DNA of 64,000 nucleotides from an uncultured Lachnospiraceae bacterium (lineage in GTDB: Bacteria > Bacillota > Clostridia > Lachnospirales > Lachnospiraceae): contig CAMVHB010000005.1 in NCBI GenBank assembly GCA_947167155.1, positions 1 to 64,000 on the forward strand. The letters are read 5' to 3'. Within the stretch, counting starts at the first letter, position 1. Every line of letters starts with the position of its first letter. Below the pieces are notes generated by a model that searched no databases, had not been told where the DNA came from, and saw only the letters and a list, made by a program, of their open reading frames with translations. Below, piece after piece: positions 1 through 7,964 of the stretch. Both the position numbers and the translations under genes were made by a program.

Positions 1-47
1 ACGCAGCTGTTCGTAGTACCAAGGTCTATTCCTATTATCTTTCCCAT
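1..47 (-). CDS. dnaK: DnaK chaperone, N-terminal fragment (cut by window edge)
   Basis: Only the first 15 codons lie in the window. They read MGKIIGIDLGTTNSC, the diagnostic start of Hsp70/DnaK: the phosphate-1 loop of the actin-like ATPase domain. The ATG is preceded by an AAAGGAG ribosome binding site. It sits directly downstream of grpE in the hrcA-grpE-dnaK order usual for Firmicutes, so it is expected to share the CIRCE/HrcA-controlled transcript. The rest of the gene lies beyond position 1. Confidence 0.95.
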   Translation of the reverse strand, partial: MGKIIGIDLGTTNSC

Positions 48-60
48 GGTGTACTCCTTT

Positions 61-759
61 CTAGTTTGCGACCTTCACCATCGAAGGTCTGACTACTGTT
101 CCGTGATATGTATAACCCTTCTGAAGCTCTTCGGCTATGATATTCTCTCCGAGATTTTCATCCTCCACATGCATCACTGCGTTGTGAAGATTCGGATCAA
201 ATTCCTTTCCTTCTGTTTCAATGACCGAAAGCCCCATGTCAGTAAGTATCTTCGTAAACTGCTTGTAGATCATCTTCATACCGTCGGCGAAGGCATCTCC
301 TTCAGCCGCCTGCGAAAGGCCTCTTTCGAAATTGTCGATGACCGGAAGTATCTTTTCAAAGACCTCTCTCGAGCCTCTGTCAAAGGAGTCGGCCTTTTCC
401 TTTTCGGTCCTCTTCCTGAAGTTCTCAAACTCGGCCATCTGGCGCTTTACGCGATCTTCAAGCTCTTCTATCTTCTTTTGCTCGGGGGATGGCTTTTCCT
501 TCGGTGGCTCCTCTTCTTTTTCAGGTGCTGCGGCCTCTGCAGTCGTTTCCGTTTTGCCGGAACTCTTCTCTTCTTCCTTTCCGTTCTTTTGCGGCTCGTT
601 TGAAGCCTCTTCTTTCTTTACCTCTTCATCCGGCTTCTCTTCTACCTTTGCTTCTTTGCTCCCGGGCTTTGTCTCAAAGTTTTCGCTGCCTCTCTTCTTA
701 TCCTCATTTCCGGGCGTCTTCACCTTTTTAAAGTCCGGTGAATGACCTTTCTTTGACAT
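61..759 (-). CDS. grpE: GrpE nucleotide exchange factor of DnaK
   Basis: GrpE releases ADP from DnaK during the cytosolic chaperone cycle. The first ~85 residues are low-complexity, rich in Lys/Glu/Ser. A long coiled coil follows (around ELEDRVKRQMAEFENFRKR) and then the beta-rich head with the typical KGY.YHG.V.RP..V.V ending. The frame is open upstream to 798, where an ATG overlaps the hrcA stop. The ATG at 759 is preferred because an AAAGGAG site lies 7 bases before it; that gives 232 aa. The charged N-terminal tail is longer than in Escherichia coli GrpE but common in clostridia. It lies between hrcA and dnaK in one heat-shock transcript. Confidence 0.95.
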   Translation of the reverse strand: MSKKGHSPDFKKVKTPGNEDKKRGSENFETKPGSKEAKVEEKPDEEVKKEEASNEPQKNGKEEEKSSGKTETTAEAAAPEKEEEPPKEKPSPEQKKIEELEDRVKRQMAEFENFRKRTEKEKADSFDRGSREVFEKILPVIDNFERGLSQAAEGDAFADGMKMIYKQFTKILTDMGLSVIETEGKEFDPNLHNAVMHVEDENLGENIIAEELQKGYTYHGTVVRPSMVKVAN

Positions 760-797
760 TTCGTCGCTCCTTTCATTATCATCTTCAATCGCTATCA

Positions 798-1853
798 TTA
801 TTCTTCCTTTGATGACGATCCTTTTTTCAAGGCTTTGTCAAGACCGTTCTTGATCCTTGACATCGTCTCCACTACCTTTCTGTAATCCATCCTCTTTGGT
901 CCTATTATTGCGATAGAGCCCTTCACGCCATCAGAAAGCTCGTATGTCGCAGTGACCACGGAGCAATCCTTCATGGTCTCAAGAGGTGTCTCTGCCCCAA
1001 TCATGACCCTGATGCCGTTCTTCTTCAGTTCCTCATCATTCTGGGTTTCCTTGATGAACTCCCTGAGCTCCTCCCTGTCCGAAAGTGTCTCTATGATCTC
1101 GGACGCGCTTTCCTTGTTGTCGGAGAGCTCGGGATATTTGAATATGTTTGTTGCCCCGCTGGTATAGACCTCGAACTCCTCATCCTCTGTTATGGTATCA
1201 GCTACGGTCTTTAATACCTGTTCGACTATCCCCTCATGTTCACCGGCGCTTCGCCTCATCCTCTCTATCAGCTCGAGATTGATGTCAGACACCGTGAGCC
1301 CGTTCAGGTTCGTATTGAGGAGCATGTTCATCTTCAGAAGGTTCTCGTTGGAAAGCGGCTCGATGACATCTATTATCCTGTTCTTTACAAGATTTCCGCC
1401 CATTACAACGACACACAGGATCTGGGATTCATTCACATTTGAAAGCTGGACGAACTTCACTCTGTTTGTCGCCACCGCGGGAGAGGACACAACCGATGGA
1501 TACTGAGTGGTCTTTGCAAGCAGCGTCACTACCTGTTTTAAGATCGCCTCAAGCTTCTCGGTCTTCTCAAGGAGAAGCCCCTTCATGTCGGTGATCTCTG
1601 AATCCTTTGCCTCGAGCATATTGTCTACATAGAACCTGTAGCCCTTGTCCGAAGGTATCCTGCCGGCCGAAGTATGAGGCTGAATGATGTAGCCCATCTC
1701 CTCAAGATCCTGCATCTCATTCCTTATGGTTGCGGATGAAAATGTAACCCCGGGGAATTTTGAGATGGTCCTGCTGCCAACCGGTTCCCCCGTCTCAAAA
1801 TATGTCTCGATGATGGCGTTCAGTATAAGTATTTTTCTATCATCAAGCTCCAA
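798..1853 (-). CDS. hrcA: HrcA heat-inducible transcription repressor
   Basis: HrcA is the winged-helix repressor that binds CIRCE and silences the grpE/dnaK operon, with its folding state monitored by GroEL. The N-terminal helix-turn-helix (DDRKILILNAIIE, then GEPVGSRTISK) is followed by the GAF-like and insertion domains of the family; the length (351 aa) is normal. The open frame reaches 1880, but a TTG start at 1853 is best supported. It has AAAGGAG five bases upstream, whereas the upstream TTG at 1880 lies inside the CIRCE element. It heads the hrcA-grpE-dnaK operon. The TTG start may keep repressor levels low (inference). Confidence 0.95.
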   Translation of the reverse strand: MELDDRKILILNAIIETYFETGEPVGSRTISKFPGVTFSSATIRNEMQDLEEMGYIIQPHTSAGRIPSDKGYRFYVDNMLEAKDSEITDMKGLLLEKTEKLEAILKQVVTLLAKTTQYPSVVSSPAVATNRVKFVQLSNVNESQILCVVVMGGNLVKNRIIDVIEPLSNENLLKMNMLLNTNLNGLTVSDINLELIERMRRSAGEHEGIVEQVLKTVADTITEDEEFEVYTSGATNIFKYPELSDNKESASEIIETLSDREELREFIKETQNDEELKKNGIRVMIGAETPLETMKDCSVVTATYELSDGVKGSIAIIGPKRMDYRKVVETMSRIKNGLDKALKKGSSSKEE

Positions 1854-1869
1854 GTCTGCTCCTTTGCTG

Positions 1870-1896
1870 TTAGCACTCAATCGGTTGGAGTGCTAA
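1870..1896 (-). promoter_or_regulatory. CIRCE operator (HrcA binding site)
   Basis: TTAGCACTC, nine bases, GAGTGCTAA: an exact match to the CIRCE consensus with the canonical 9-bp spacer. It sits just downstream of the hrcA -10 box and ends 17 bases before the hrcA start codon, so HrcA can repress its own operon. Confidence 0.97.
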
Positions 1897-1910
1897 TACT
1901 TACATCAGAT

Positions 1911-1939
1911 AAAATACTCCCCCGTCATCAGTTTGTCAA
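1911..1939 (-). promoter_or_regulatory. SigmaA-type promoter of hrcA-grpE-dnaK
   Basis: On the minus strand TTGACA (1939-1934), a 17-base spacer, and TATTTT (1916-1911). The predicted transcript starts about ten bases before or within the CIRCE element, the standard arrangement for HrcA control. Confidence 0.85.
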
Positions 1940-1948
1940 GGAGAAGAT

Positions 1949-1990
1949 AAAAAAAAGGCACCCCGAATTTGAAAAAAATCCGGGGTGCCC
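1949..1990 (-). terminator. Rho-independent terminator after the phosphorelay cluster
   Basis: A perfect 9-bp stem (GGCACCCCG at 1957-1965 with CGGGGTGCC at 1981-1989) and a 15-base loop, followed on the minus strand by a run of Ts. It closes the lepA-hemW-kinase directon and insulates the hrcA promoter. Confidence 0.9.
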
Positions 1991-2009
1991 AATATTCAGA
2001 TAAACATGC

Positions 2010-2765
2010 TCACCATTCCCTCGACTCGAAAAACTCCGCCATCTTTTCGAGAAGGGCATCACGTCCGATAGTCTTCAGAAGATAATCGTCGGGATTCAGC
2101 TTCAGAACCTCCATTATCGATTCCTTGTCATTCTTGCCTGTCAAAAACATTACCGGTATGTCCCTTGTATTTTCCTCGCTCTTGAGCATCTCAAGGACTT
2201 TTTTTCCGTCCGTCACCGGCATGGCATAATCAAGAAGGATAAGGTCGCATGTATTTTTGGCAAGCCAAGTGATAGCCTGAACTCCGGAATTTGCAAGAGC
2301 TACATGATAATCGGCTCGAAGCCAGCCACGGATAAGCTGTCTGTATTCGGTATCGTCATCGACAACGAGGATGACCTTCTTTTCGCCTTCATTGGTCTCA
2401 AGCGCTGCCTCAAGGAGAAGATCCCTCACAAACACATCCATATCAAGAGGGCGTTCATAGAAGGAAAGAACAAATTCCTCCTGGATGTACTGCATCACAA
2501 AATCCTTTTCTTCTTTCTTTCCGATAAGGATCGCCATCTTGCCATCCTTCTTCAGCACGTCGGCAATATGGTTGATGAACGCTGTATTGTTCTGCATCTC
2601 ATCATCCATATAGAAGATGAACATCTCGGAATCCCTCATCTTTGAGTCTACCTCGGGATCCCCGGCAGAAGCATAATCCGATGAAAGCCCCGCATCCTCG
2701 AGTTTAATGAGAAGACCCTTTATGAGGAACGATTTTTTTGCACTCAAAAGAAGAAACTTTTTCAT
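2010..2765 (-). CDS. Response regulator: degenerate plus intact receiver domain, no output domain
   Basis: 251 aa. The C-terminal half (from ~130) is a complete receiver: acidic pocket VVDDD, phosphorylatable Asp in LLDYAMP (~177), Thr in FLTGK and the conserved Lys in YLLK. The N-terminal half has receiver-like length and strand pattern but lacks the acidic pair (it begins FLLLSAKKS), so it is probably a pseudo-receiver. There is no DNA-binding or enzymatic output domain. It is the last gene of a four-gene signalling cluster, 24 bases after the receiver-HPt gene, and is the natural end acceptor of that relay (inference). It may act through protein-protein contact. Confidence 0.85.
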   Translation of the reverse strand: MKKFLLLSAKKSFLIKGLLIKLEDAGLSSDYASAGDPEVDSKMRDSEMFIFYMDDEMQNNTAFINHIADVLKKDGKMAILIGKKEEKDFVMQYIQEEFVLSFYERPLDMDVFVRDLLLEAALETNEGEKKVILVVDDDTEYRQLIRGWLRADYHVALANSGVQAITWLAKNTCDLILLDYAMPVTDGKKVLEMLKSEENTRDIPVMFLTGKNDKESIMEVLKLNPDDYLLKTIGRDALLEKMAEFFESREW

Positions 2766-2789
2766 AATGAAATATGTCCTCCTCGTTTT

Positions 2790-3872
2790 TTATTCTCTGG
2801 GAAGTATCTTTTTCATGCCTTCCCAATCAAGCTCAAGAAGCATCTCATTGAGCTTCTTCATTCTCTCTTCATCCTCTTTGGGAAGCGTATACTCCTTGAT
2901 CGACTTTAAGACCATTTCGCAAAGGTCGATGTCCATCTCGTCGGAAAAGCTCCTGAGACTCTCATAAGCGTCACTTAATACATCGGCCGGTATTTCCGGA
3001 AGCTTGTTTTCTTCATCTTTATCTTCGCTTATCCTCGAAAGGATGTCAAGATATGATCGATAGTCGGAAAGGAGAGCAGGCGTTGCCTCATTGATCGCTG
3101 AAAGATCTCCCTTGTTCCCGGCCTCCTCCATGAGCTGAGCCTGTTTTGAAAGCTCTGCTATTCCTATTATCCTTGCGGAGGATTTGAGGGCATGGACCCA
3201 GATAGTGTAATTGTTTATATCCTGATTATTAAAGAAGCCCTCTATCTCGTCTGCCTTCTTCTTTATCGAGCCATGGAAAAGCTTTACCGCGGAGACAAAG
3301 CTCTCTGCCGATCCGCAGTTCTTGAGACCCTCTTTCACATCCATTCCCTCTACCTCGTAAAGGAAGGCGGGCACTCCCTCGTCTTCATAGACCGTGGTCT
3401 CAGGGATAATGGGAGCCGTCATGACCTCCGCCGCGCCACGCTCGTGAAGATGCTGCCTTTCCCTTTGAAGGACGAATTTTTCCTTTGGAAGGTAAAGATA
3501 AAGCGCCGCTGAAAGGCTGTCCTTCGAAACAGGCTTTTCAAGATAATTGGTATAGCCTGTCCTGAATATCTCCTTGCCAAAGGACTCGGTAAAATCATTA
3601 TCCATGAGGAGGGTCGGAGTATTGAAGCTGCCTCCGAATTCCGAAAGCACTGAGTGGAAGATGGAAAGTCCGTTTGCCTTCGGCATCATATAATCAATGA
3701 ACACGATGTCGAAATCATCCTCTTTCAGTACAGACAGAAACTCGTCAGGATCAAAAACGAGTACCGCTGCCGCCCCGATAGCCTCCAGCGAATGCTTCAG
3801 ATAATTCCCCTGTATCTCATCATCATCAATTATGAGGGCACTGACATTTTTTAAGACTACTCTACCCTTCAT
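2790..3872 (-). CDS. Receiver-HPt phosphotransfer protein
   Basis: 360 aa. Residues ~8-125 form a receiver (LIIDDDE; Asp ~58 in FIDYMMP; Lys in EKPVSK), although the usual Ser/Thr after strand 4 appears to be Met (LLMDND). A histidine phosphotransfer domain follows: WVHALKSSARIIG, with the acceptor His near 226 and the helical bundle around it intact. The ~70-residue C-terminal helical tail is unassigned. Its start overlaps the stop of the upstream kinase by 4 bases, so the two are translationally coupled. It should shuttle phosphate from the hybrid kinases to the final receiver protein. Confidence 0.87.
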   Translation of the reverse strand: MKGRVVLKNVSALIIDDDEIQGNYLKHSLEAIGAAAVLVFDPDEFLSVLKEDDFDIVFIDYMMPKANGLSIFHSVLSEFGGSFNTPTLLMDNDFTESFGKEIFRTGYTNYLEKPVSKDSLSAALYLYLPKEKFVLQRERQHLHERGAAEVMTAPIIPETTVYEDEGVPAFLYEVEGMDVKEGLKNCGSAESFVSAVKLFHGSIKKKADEIEGFFNNQDINNYTIWVHALKSSARIIGIAELSKQAQLMEEAGNKGDLSAINEATPALLSDYRSYLDILSRISEDKDEENKLPEIPADVLSDAYESLRSFSDEMDIDLCEMVLKSIKEYTLPKEDEERMKKLNEMLLELDWEGMKKILPRE

Positions 3873-5725
3873 CTAAAGCTACCGCCTCTCACCTTTTTCA
3901 AGCTGCTCTTTATCCTTGCCGTGAGACCCTGATAGGCGTTCAGCAGCTGAGGATGGACAATTGAAAGCGAATTCGAATCGGACGCCTCCGCGAGGTTCCT
4001 GCTGGTCTTTGCTACGGTCGCAAGGTCCTTCGCGCCGATAAGCTCTGCGTTCTCACGGACCGCCTGAAGGATACAGCTGTATCTGTAGAAATCCTTTTTT
4101 CCGTAGGCCGCAGACAGCCGCTGCGGATAATCCCTTAACGAAAGCTCGGAAAGCACTGAGAGAAAATAATCTTCATCTCCCTCAAAATTCCTCCTCACCA
4201 TTTCGGTATCAAGGAATGAGAAGATGCTGCTTATCGAAAGCCAGATATCCTCTGTGATATCCTTCTCTTCCACCTTTTCCTCAAGAGGAAGGAACCGGAG
4301 CATTATGTCATATATCCTTTCCTCCTCAAAGGGCTTTGAGATATATTCAACGAAGCCCGTATGCATGTATTTTTCCCGTTCCTCGTCCGTGATATTCGCT
4401 GCCGTCATCATGACTACGGGAACCCCGTCACAGAGGTGGGTGGCCTTCATTATCTCCATAGCCTCCACTCCATCCATTACCGGCATCATATGATCCATGA
4501 AGATAATGTTGTATCTGGTATGGCGGAGCATATCTATAGCCTCTTTGCCGTTCTCGCCGACATCCATCCTGATGCCTGCGGGACGCAGCATACGAACGAG
4601 AAGATCCACATTCATGTCATTGTCATCAACAATGAGAATACGCTGCTCGGGATAACCCTTTTTAAGGACGAGTCTGTCAAAACGGACTCCCTTGCCTTTC
4701 AGATTATCAGCCGCCTGAGACATCTCCTTGAACTTTGATACAGGAGGAGGCGCCATTTCCTTATCGAGCGCGTCGGAATCCGAGACATAGTCTATAACGC
4801 TGGTAAAGAAATCAAGGAGACCCGTGGCGGAGGTCTTTATCCTTTCAGCATAATCTATGACCTCCCTGTTGTCCTTCTCGGCATTGAGTATCAGATCGTC
4901 ATAGCCAAGGATCGCGTTTATGGGCGTCCTGATCTCATGAGACATCTGGGAAAGAAACTTGTTCTTTGAACGGTTTGCTTCGTCTGCCTTCTCACGCTCT
5001 ATCTTCTCCCGCTCCCTTGAGGCCTTCAGTTCCTCCATTGCCTTTAAAAGGGCTGAGTAGTCGGGTGTCTCGAAGGTAAGGAGGAAGAGGATGATCCCGA
5101 CGGATGACGCAAAACCGGTCAGAAGGACATTTGGTATCACAAATATCTGAAGGGCAAACAGGGAAAGGACCGTAATGATCCCTATGCCAAGAGCCATGGT
5201 CTGCTCCTTCCGGTAATTCTTTCTGTAGCGAAGGAGAACGAGTATCCCAAAGACCACAAAATAAAGCGAGAAACCAAATGCCAACAGTACCCAGAGCGGT
5301 CCCTTCACAAGAACTCCGCCCACAAAAGAGAAAGCATTCCCTGTAAAGATGTTCTGTATCTGGAGCACTACAAATACCACATTCAGGAAGAAATTGAATT
5401 TTTCGATTTTTGTGCCGAAATACCCCTGACCTATGAAGCTGGCGGTATATACGACAAAATAAAGCGCCGTAGCGTACTTCCCGAACTGTACTGCAATGAC
5501 AAGTATCATATGGAGCCAGTCGATCGACGCAAGATGTATACTCGAAACTACTGCAGAGGTCACATCAAGCGAAGTGGCTATCATCGTGACCACTGAATAG
5601 CGCCTGAAATATTTGTTGATCTCAGTACCCTGCCTCCCGTACTTCACGTAGAGATAGATACAGATCATAATGTCTATGGGGAGTACGGCCGCCTCGAAAA
5701 ATATATTGTAGTCAAGCTGCATCAT
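3869..5725 (-). CDS. Membrane hybrid kinase-like protein lacking the HATPase domain
   Basis: 618 aa. About seven hydrophobic segments fill residues ~8-225. A coiled-coil linker and a HisKA dimerisation domain with the H-box SHEIRTP (His ~263) follow. The sequence then passes in ~70 residues straight into a receiver (ILIVDDND; Asp ~410 in MDHMMP; KPF Lys), with none of the N, G1 or G2 boxes of a HATPase domain. The C-terminal helical region aligns with the HPt of the neighbouring 2790-3872 protein, but the acceptor His position reads Gln (YSCILQAVRENAEL). It therefore cannot autophosphorylate by itself. It may be phosphorylated in trans, or serve as a membrane sensor or phosphatase scaffold. 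Confidence 0.85.
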   Translation of the reverse strand: MMQLDYNIFFEAAVLPIDIMICIYLYVKYGRQGTEINKYFRRYSVVTMIATSLDVTSAVVSSIHLASIDWLHMILVIAVQFGKYATALYFVVYTASFIGQGYFGTKIEKFNFFLNVVFVVLQIQNIFTGNAFSFVGGVLVKGPLWVLLAFGFSLYFVVFGILVLLRYRKNYRKEQTMALGIGIITVLSLFALQIFVIPNVLLTGFASSVGIILFLLTFETPDYSALLKAMEELKASREREKIEREKADEANRSKNKFLSQMSHEIRTPINAILGYDDLILNAEKDNREVIDYAERIKTSATGLLDFFTSVIDYVSDSDALDKEMAPPPVSKFKEMSQAADNLKGKGVRFDRLVLKKGYPEQRILIVDDNDMNVDLLVRMLRPAGIRMDVGENGKEAIDMLRHTRYNIIFMDHMMPVMDGVEAMEIMKATHLCDGVPVVMMTAANITDEEREKYMHTGFVEYISKPFEEERIYDIMLRFLPLEEKVEEKDITEDIWLSISSIFSFLDTEMVRRNFEGDEDYFLSVLSELSLRDYPQRLSAAYGKKDFYRYSCILQAVRENAELIGAKDLATVAKTSRNLAEASDSNSLSIVHPQLLNAYQGLTARIKSSLKKVRGGSFR

Positions 5726-5737
5726 AGAAATACACCC

Positions 5738-7948
5738 TCACATCCTCACGAAATGATCCTGACGGCTCCGAAGCGCCGCTACCGCTTTTGCGAGATCCGG
5801 GTCGGGAATCTCGGGTTCGCTTTCAAGTATGATCTTGTCCTTTGGAAGTATCTCTCTCACCATCTTCTCGAGAGCTGCGGAATCAATCGGCTTCGAAAGA
5901 TAATCCTCAAAGCCTTCCTTCAAATAGAACTCCCTCGCACCGGACATCGCATTCGCGGTAAGAGCGATGCAGGGCCTGTGCTGGTTCGGATTGGAGGAAT
6001 CACGCCGTAAGCGGTGAAGTACCTCTATACCATCCATAACAGGCATCTTGTGATCGATCATAATGAGATCATATGTATCGAGCTTCAGCATCGCGAGTCC
6101 CTGCTCACCGCTTGATGCAGTATCCACCTTGATCTTTGTCTCCTTAAGAAGTCCTGATACGACAAAGAGGTTCATATCGGTATCGTCTATGACGAGAAGC
6201 TTCGCGTCCGGAGCGGTAAAACTCTGATGATAGAGCGGAGCATTCTCGATCTTTTCCTCAAAGCTCTTTCTGAAGTTCCCTATAGGCTCAGGATCGAGAA
6301 TGAACTGCCGCACGGTAAAGGAAAATGTGGAGCCCTCACCGTATACGGAGGATACCTTGAGTGAGCTGTCCATTATCTTAAGAAGCCTCTGTGTGATTGA
6401 GAGACCAAGTCCCGTCCCTTCTATGCCGTGGTTCTTCACTTCATCTATCCGTTCAAAGGGGATAAAGAGCCTTTCCATATCCTCCGGTCTGATGCCGATA
6501 CCCGTATCCTGAACGGAAAAAGTATAATTGCCCGAACCGTCCGGTAACTGTTGACAGGTCACGGAAAAAACGACCTTTCCTCTCTTCGTGTATTTCACCG
6601 CATTTGTAAGGATATTGAGAGCGCACTGCTTTACACGCAGCGAATCGCCGTTGAGCATATGAGGAATACTCTCATCCACATCGATAATGAGATCCAGGTT
6701 CTTCTCCGCCGCCCTTGTCCTTATCATCATGTAGATTTCGTTTATTATCTCCGAAAGGTCATAATCCACGGGAACTATATTCAGTTTTCCGGACTCCATC
6801 TTGGAGTAATCCAGAACATCATTTATGACATTAAGGAGCGTATTTCCTGCGTCCTTGATATTCGTCGCATAGCCTGTGAGCTTTGGATCGTCAAATTCAC
6901 GAAGTATCATTTCGTTGATCCCAAGCACGGCATTGACGGGAGTCCTGATCTCGTGGCTCATAGAAGCAAGGAAGCTCGACTTCGTCATGCTCTCGCTCTC
7001 TGCCCTCGCGTTTTCCCTTACAACCTCATCAACGCGCATGATGTTTCTGTGAGTCAGTATGAGGAAGATAACTGCAAGGAAGCAGAATACCTCAAGAAAG
7101 GTGAATATCCCCATGATCAGATATAAGATGCTCAGAAGGGATGCAGCGCCTTCTCTTTCAGACATGAAGCCGCGAAGCACATAATCCGTATCCGGGATAG
7201 ATGCTTCATAAAGAAAGCAGCTTCCGTAGGGAGTATTTGTCAGACGAAGAGCGCAGGCGGTACTGTTCTTTGATAGATCCCCCTGCATCTCCTGAAAATA
7301 GCCCTTGACCTCGGAAGATGAGAGAAAGTCTACATCTTCCTTTGTAACTCCCTTGAACGAAAATACTACTTCGCCATCAGGGTCGACAAGAACTGATTTT
7401 TTCAGAAGGGGAGCGTTGTCAAAATTTGCAACGGTAGCGAAAAGCTCCGGAGGTATGAGCTGATAAAAAACATATTTGAGACTTGATCCCTCTTTAACCG
7501 GAACAGCGGAAAGCATGCCTCTCCCCTTGATATATGAAAGGACATTGCCGCCCGAAAATGCTTCTTTCGCATGCAAAAGCTCCTCATAATCCATCTTCTC
7601 TCCAAAGACGGGAGTATTGTCCATTGTCACAAGGCCATAAGCGCTTGATTCGTCTGTACCCTGAATCGATGACAGTACGGCATTGATCTTTGAGGTATCC
7701 CCCTCAATTATCTTTCCGATATACTGGAGCCTTTCCACCTTTGTCATCGCGACTCTCGAAAACATCTGGGCAGTCGATCTCGCTTCCAGTGATATCTGTT
7801 CGGAGGCAAAGTTACCAAGAGCTCTGTAAACGCTTCGGAAGAGCACTACGCCGGAAATCACCATTGTCGCTATCATCGCAATAATTGCTGCAACGAGAAT
7901 GCGGTTATATTTCTTTTTCTTTCTGCTGAGATTTTCCCTCTGGTCCAT
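5738..7948 (-). CDS. Hybrid sensor histidine kinase (complete)
   Basis: 736 aa from the chosen ATG. One transmembrane helix (~17-40), an extracytoplasmic sensor of ~240 residues, a second transmembrane helix, a HisKA domain with SHEIRTP (His ~332), a HATPase domain (N-box NILTNAVKY; G1 DTGIGI; G2 GTGLGLS) and a receiver (VIDDTD; Asp ~631 in IDHKMP; KPID Lys). No HPt is attached. The frame is open to 8020 inside hemW. ATG 7948 is preferred; GTG 7957 is also possible since AAAGGA lies just before it. It is the only protein of the cluster able to start the relay, presumably through the HPt at 2790-3872. The ligand is unknown. Confidence 0.88.
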   Translation of the reverse strand: MDQRENLSRKKKKYNRILVAAIIAMIATMVISGVVLFRSVYRALGNFASEQISLEARSTAQMFSRVAMTKVERLQYIGKIIEGDTSKINAVLSSIQGTDESSAYGLVTMDNTPVFGEKMDYEELLHAKEAFSGGNVLSYIKGRGMLSAVPVKEGSSLKYVFYQLIPPELFATVANFDNAPLLKKSVLVDPDGEVVFSFKGVTKEDVDFLSSSEVKGYFQEMQGDLSKNSTACALRLTNTPYGSCFLYEASIPDTDYVLRGFMSEREGAASLLSILYLIMGIFTFLEVFCFLAVIFLILTHRNIMRVDEVVRENARAESESMTKSSFLASMSHEIRTPVNAVLGINEMILREFDDPKLTGYATNIKDAGNTLLNVINDVLDYSKMESGKLNIVPVDYDLSEIINEIYMMIRTRAAEKNLDLIIDVDESIPHMLNGDSLRVKQCALNILTNAVKYTKRGKVVFSVTCQQLPDGSGNYTFSVQDTGIGIRPEDMERLFIPFERIDEVKNHGIEGTGLGLSITQRLLKIMDSSLKVSSVYGEGSTFSFTVRQFILDPEPIGNFRKSFEEKIENAPLYHQSFTAPDAKLLVIDDTDMNLFVVSGLLKETKIKVDTASSGEQGLAMLKLDTYDLIMIDHKMPVMDGIEVLHRLRRDSSNPNQHRPCIALTANAMSGAREFYLKEGFEDYLSKPIDSAALEKMVREILPKDKIILESEPEIPDPDLAKAVAALRSRQDHFVRM

Positions 7949-7964
7949 CAGATTCACATATCCT

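Noticed and set aside
46..603. 185-aa plus-strand open frame opposite grpE
   Set aside because: No ribosome site, low-complexity Leu/Phe-rich product that is the mirror of the Glu/Lys-rich GrpE tail; grpE is certain.
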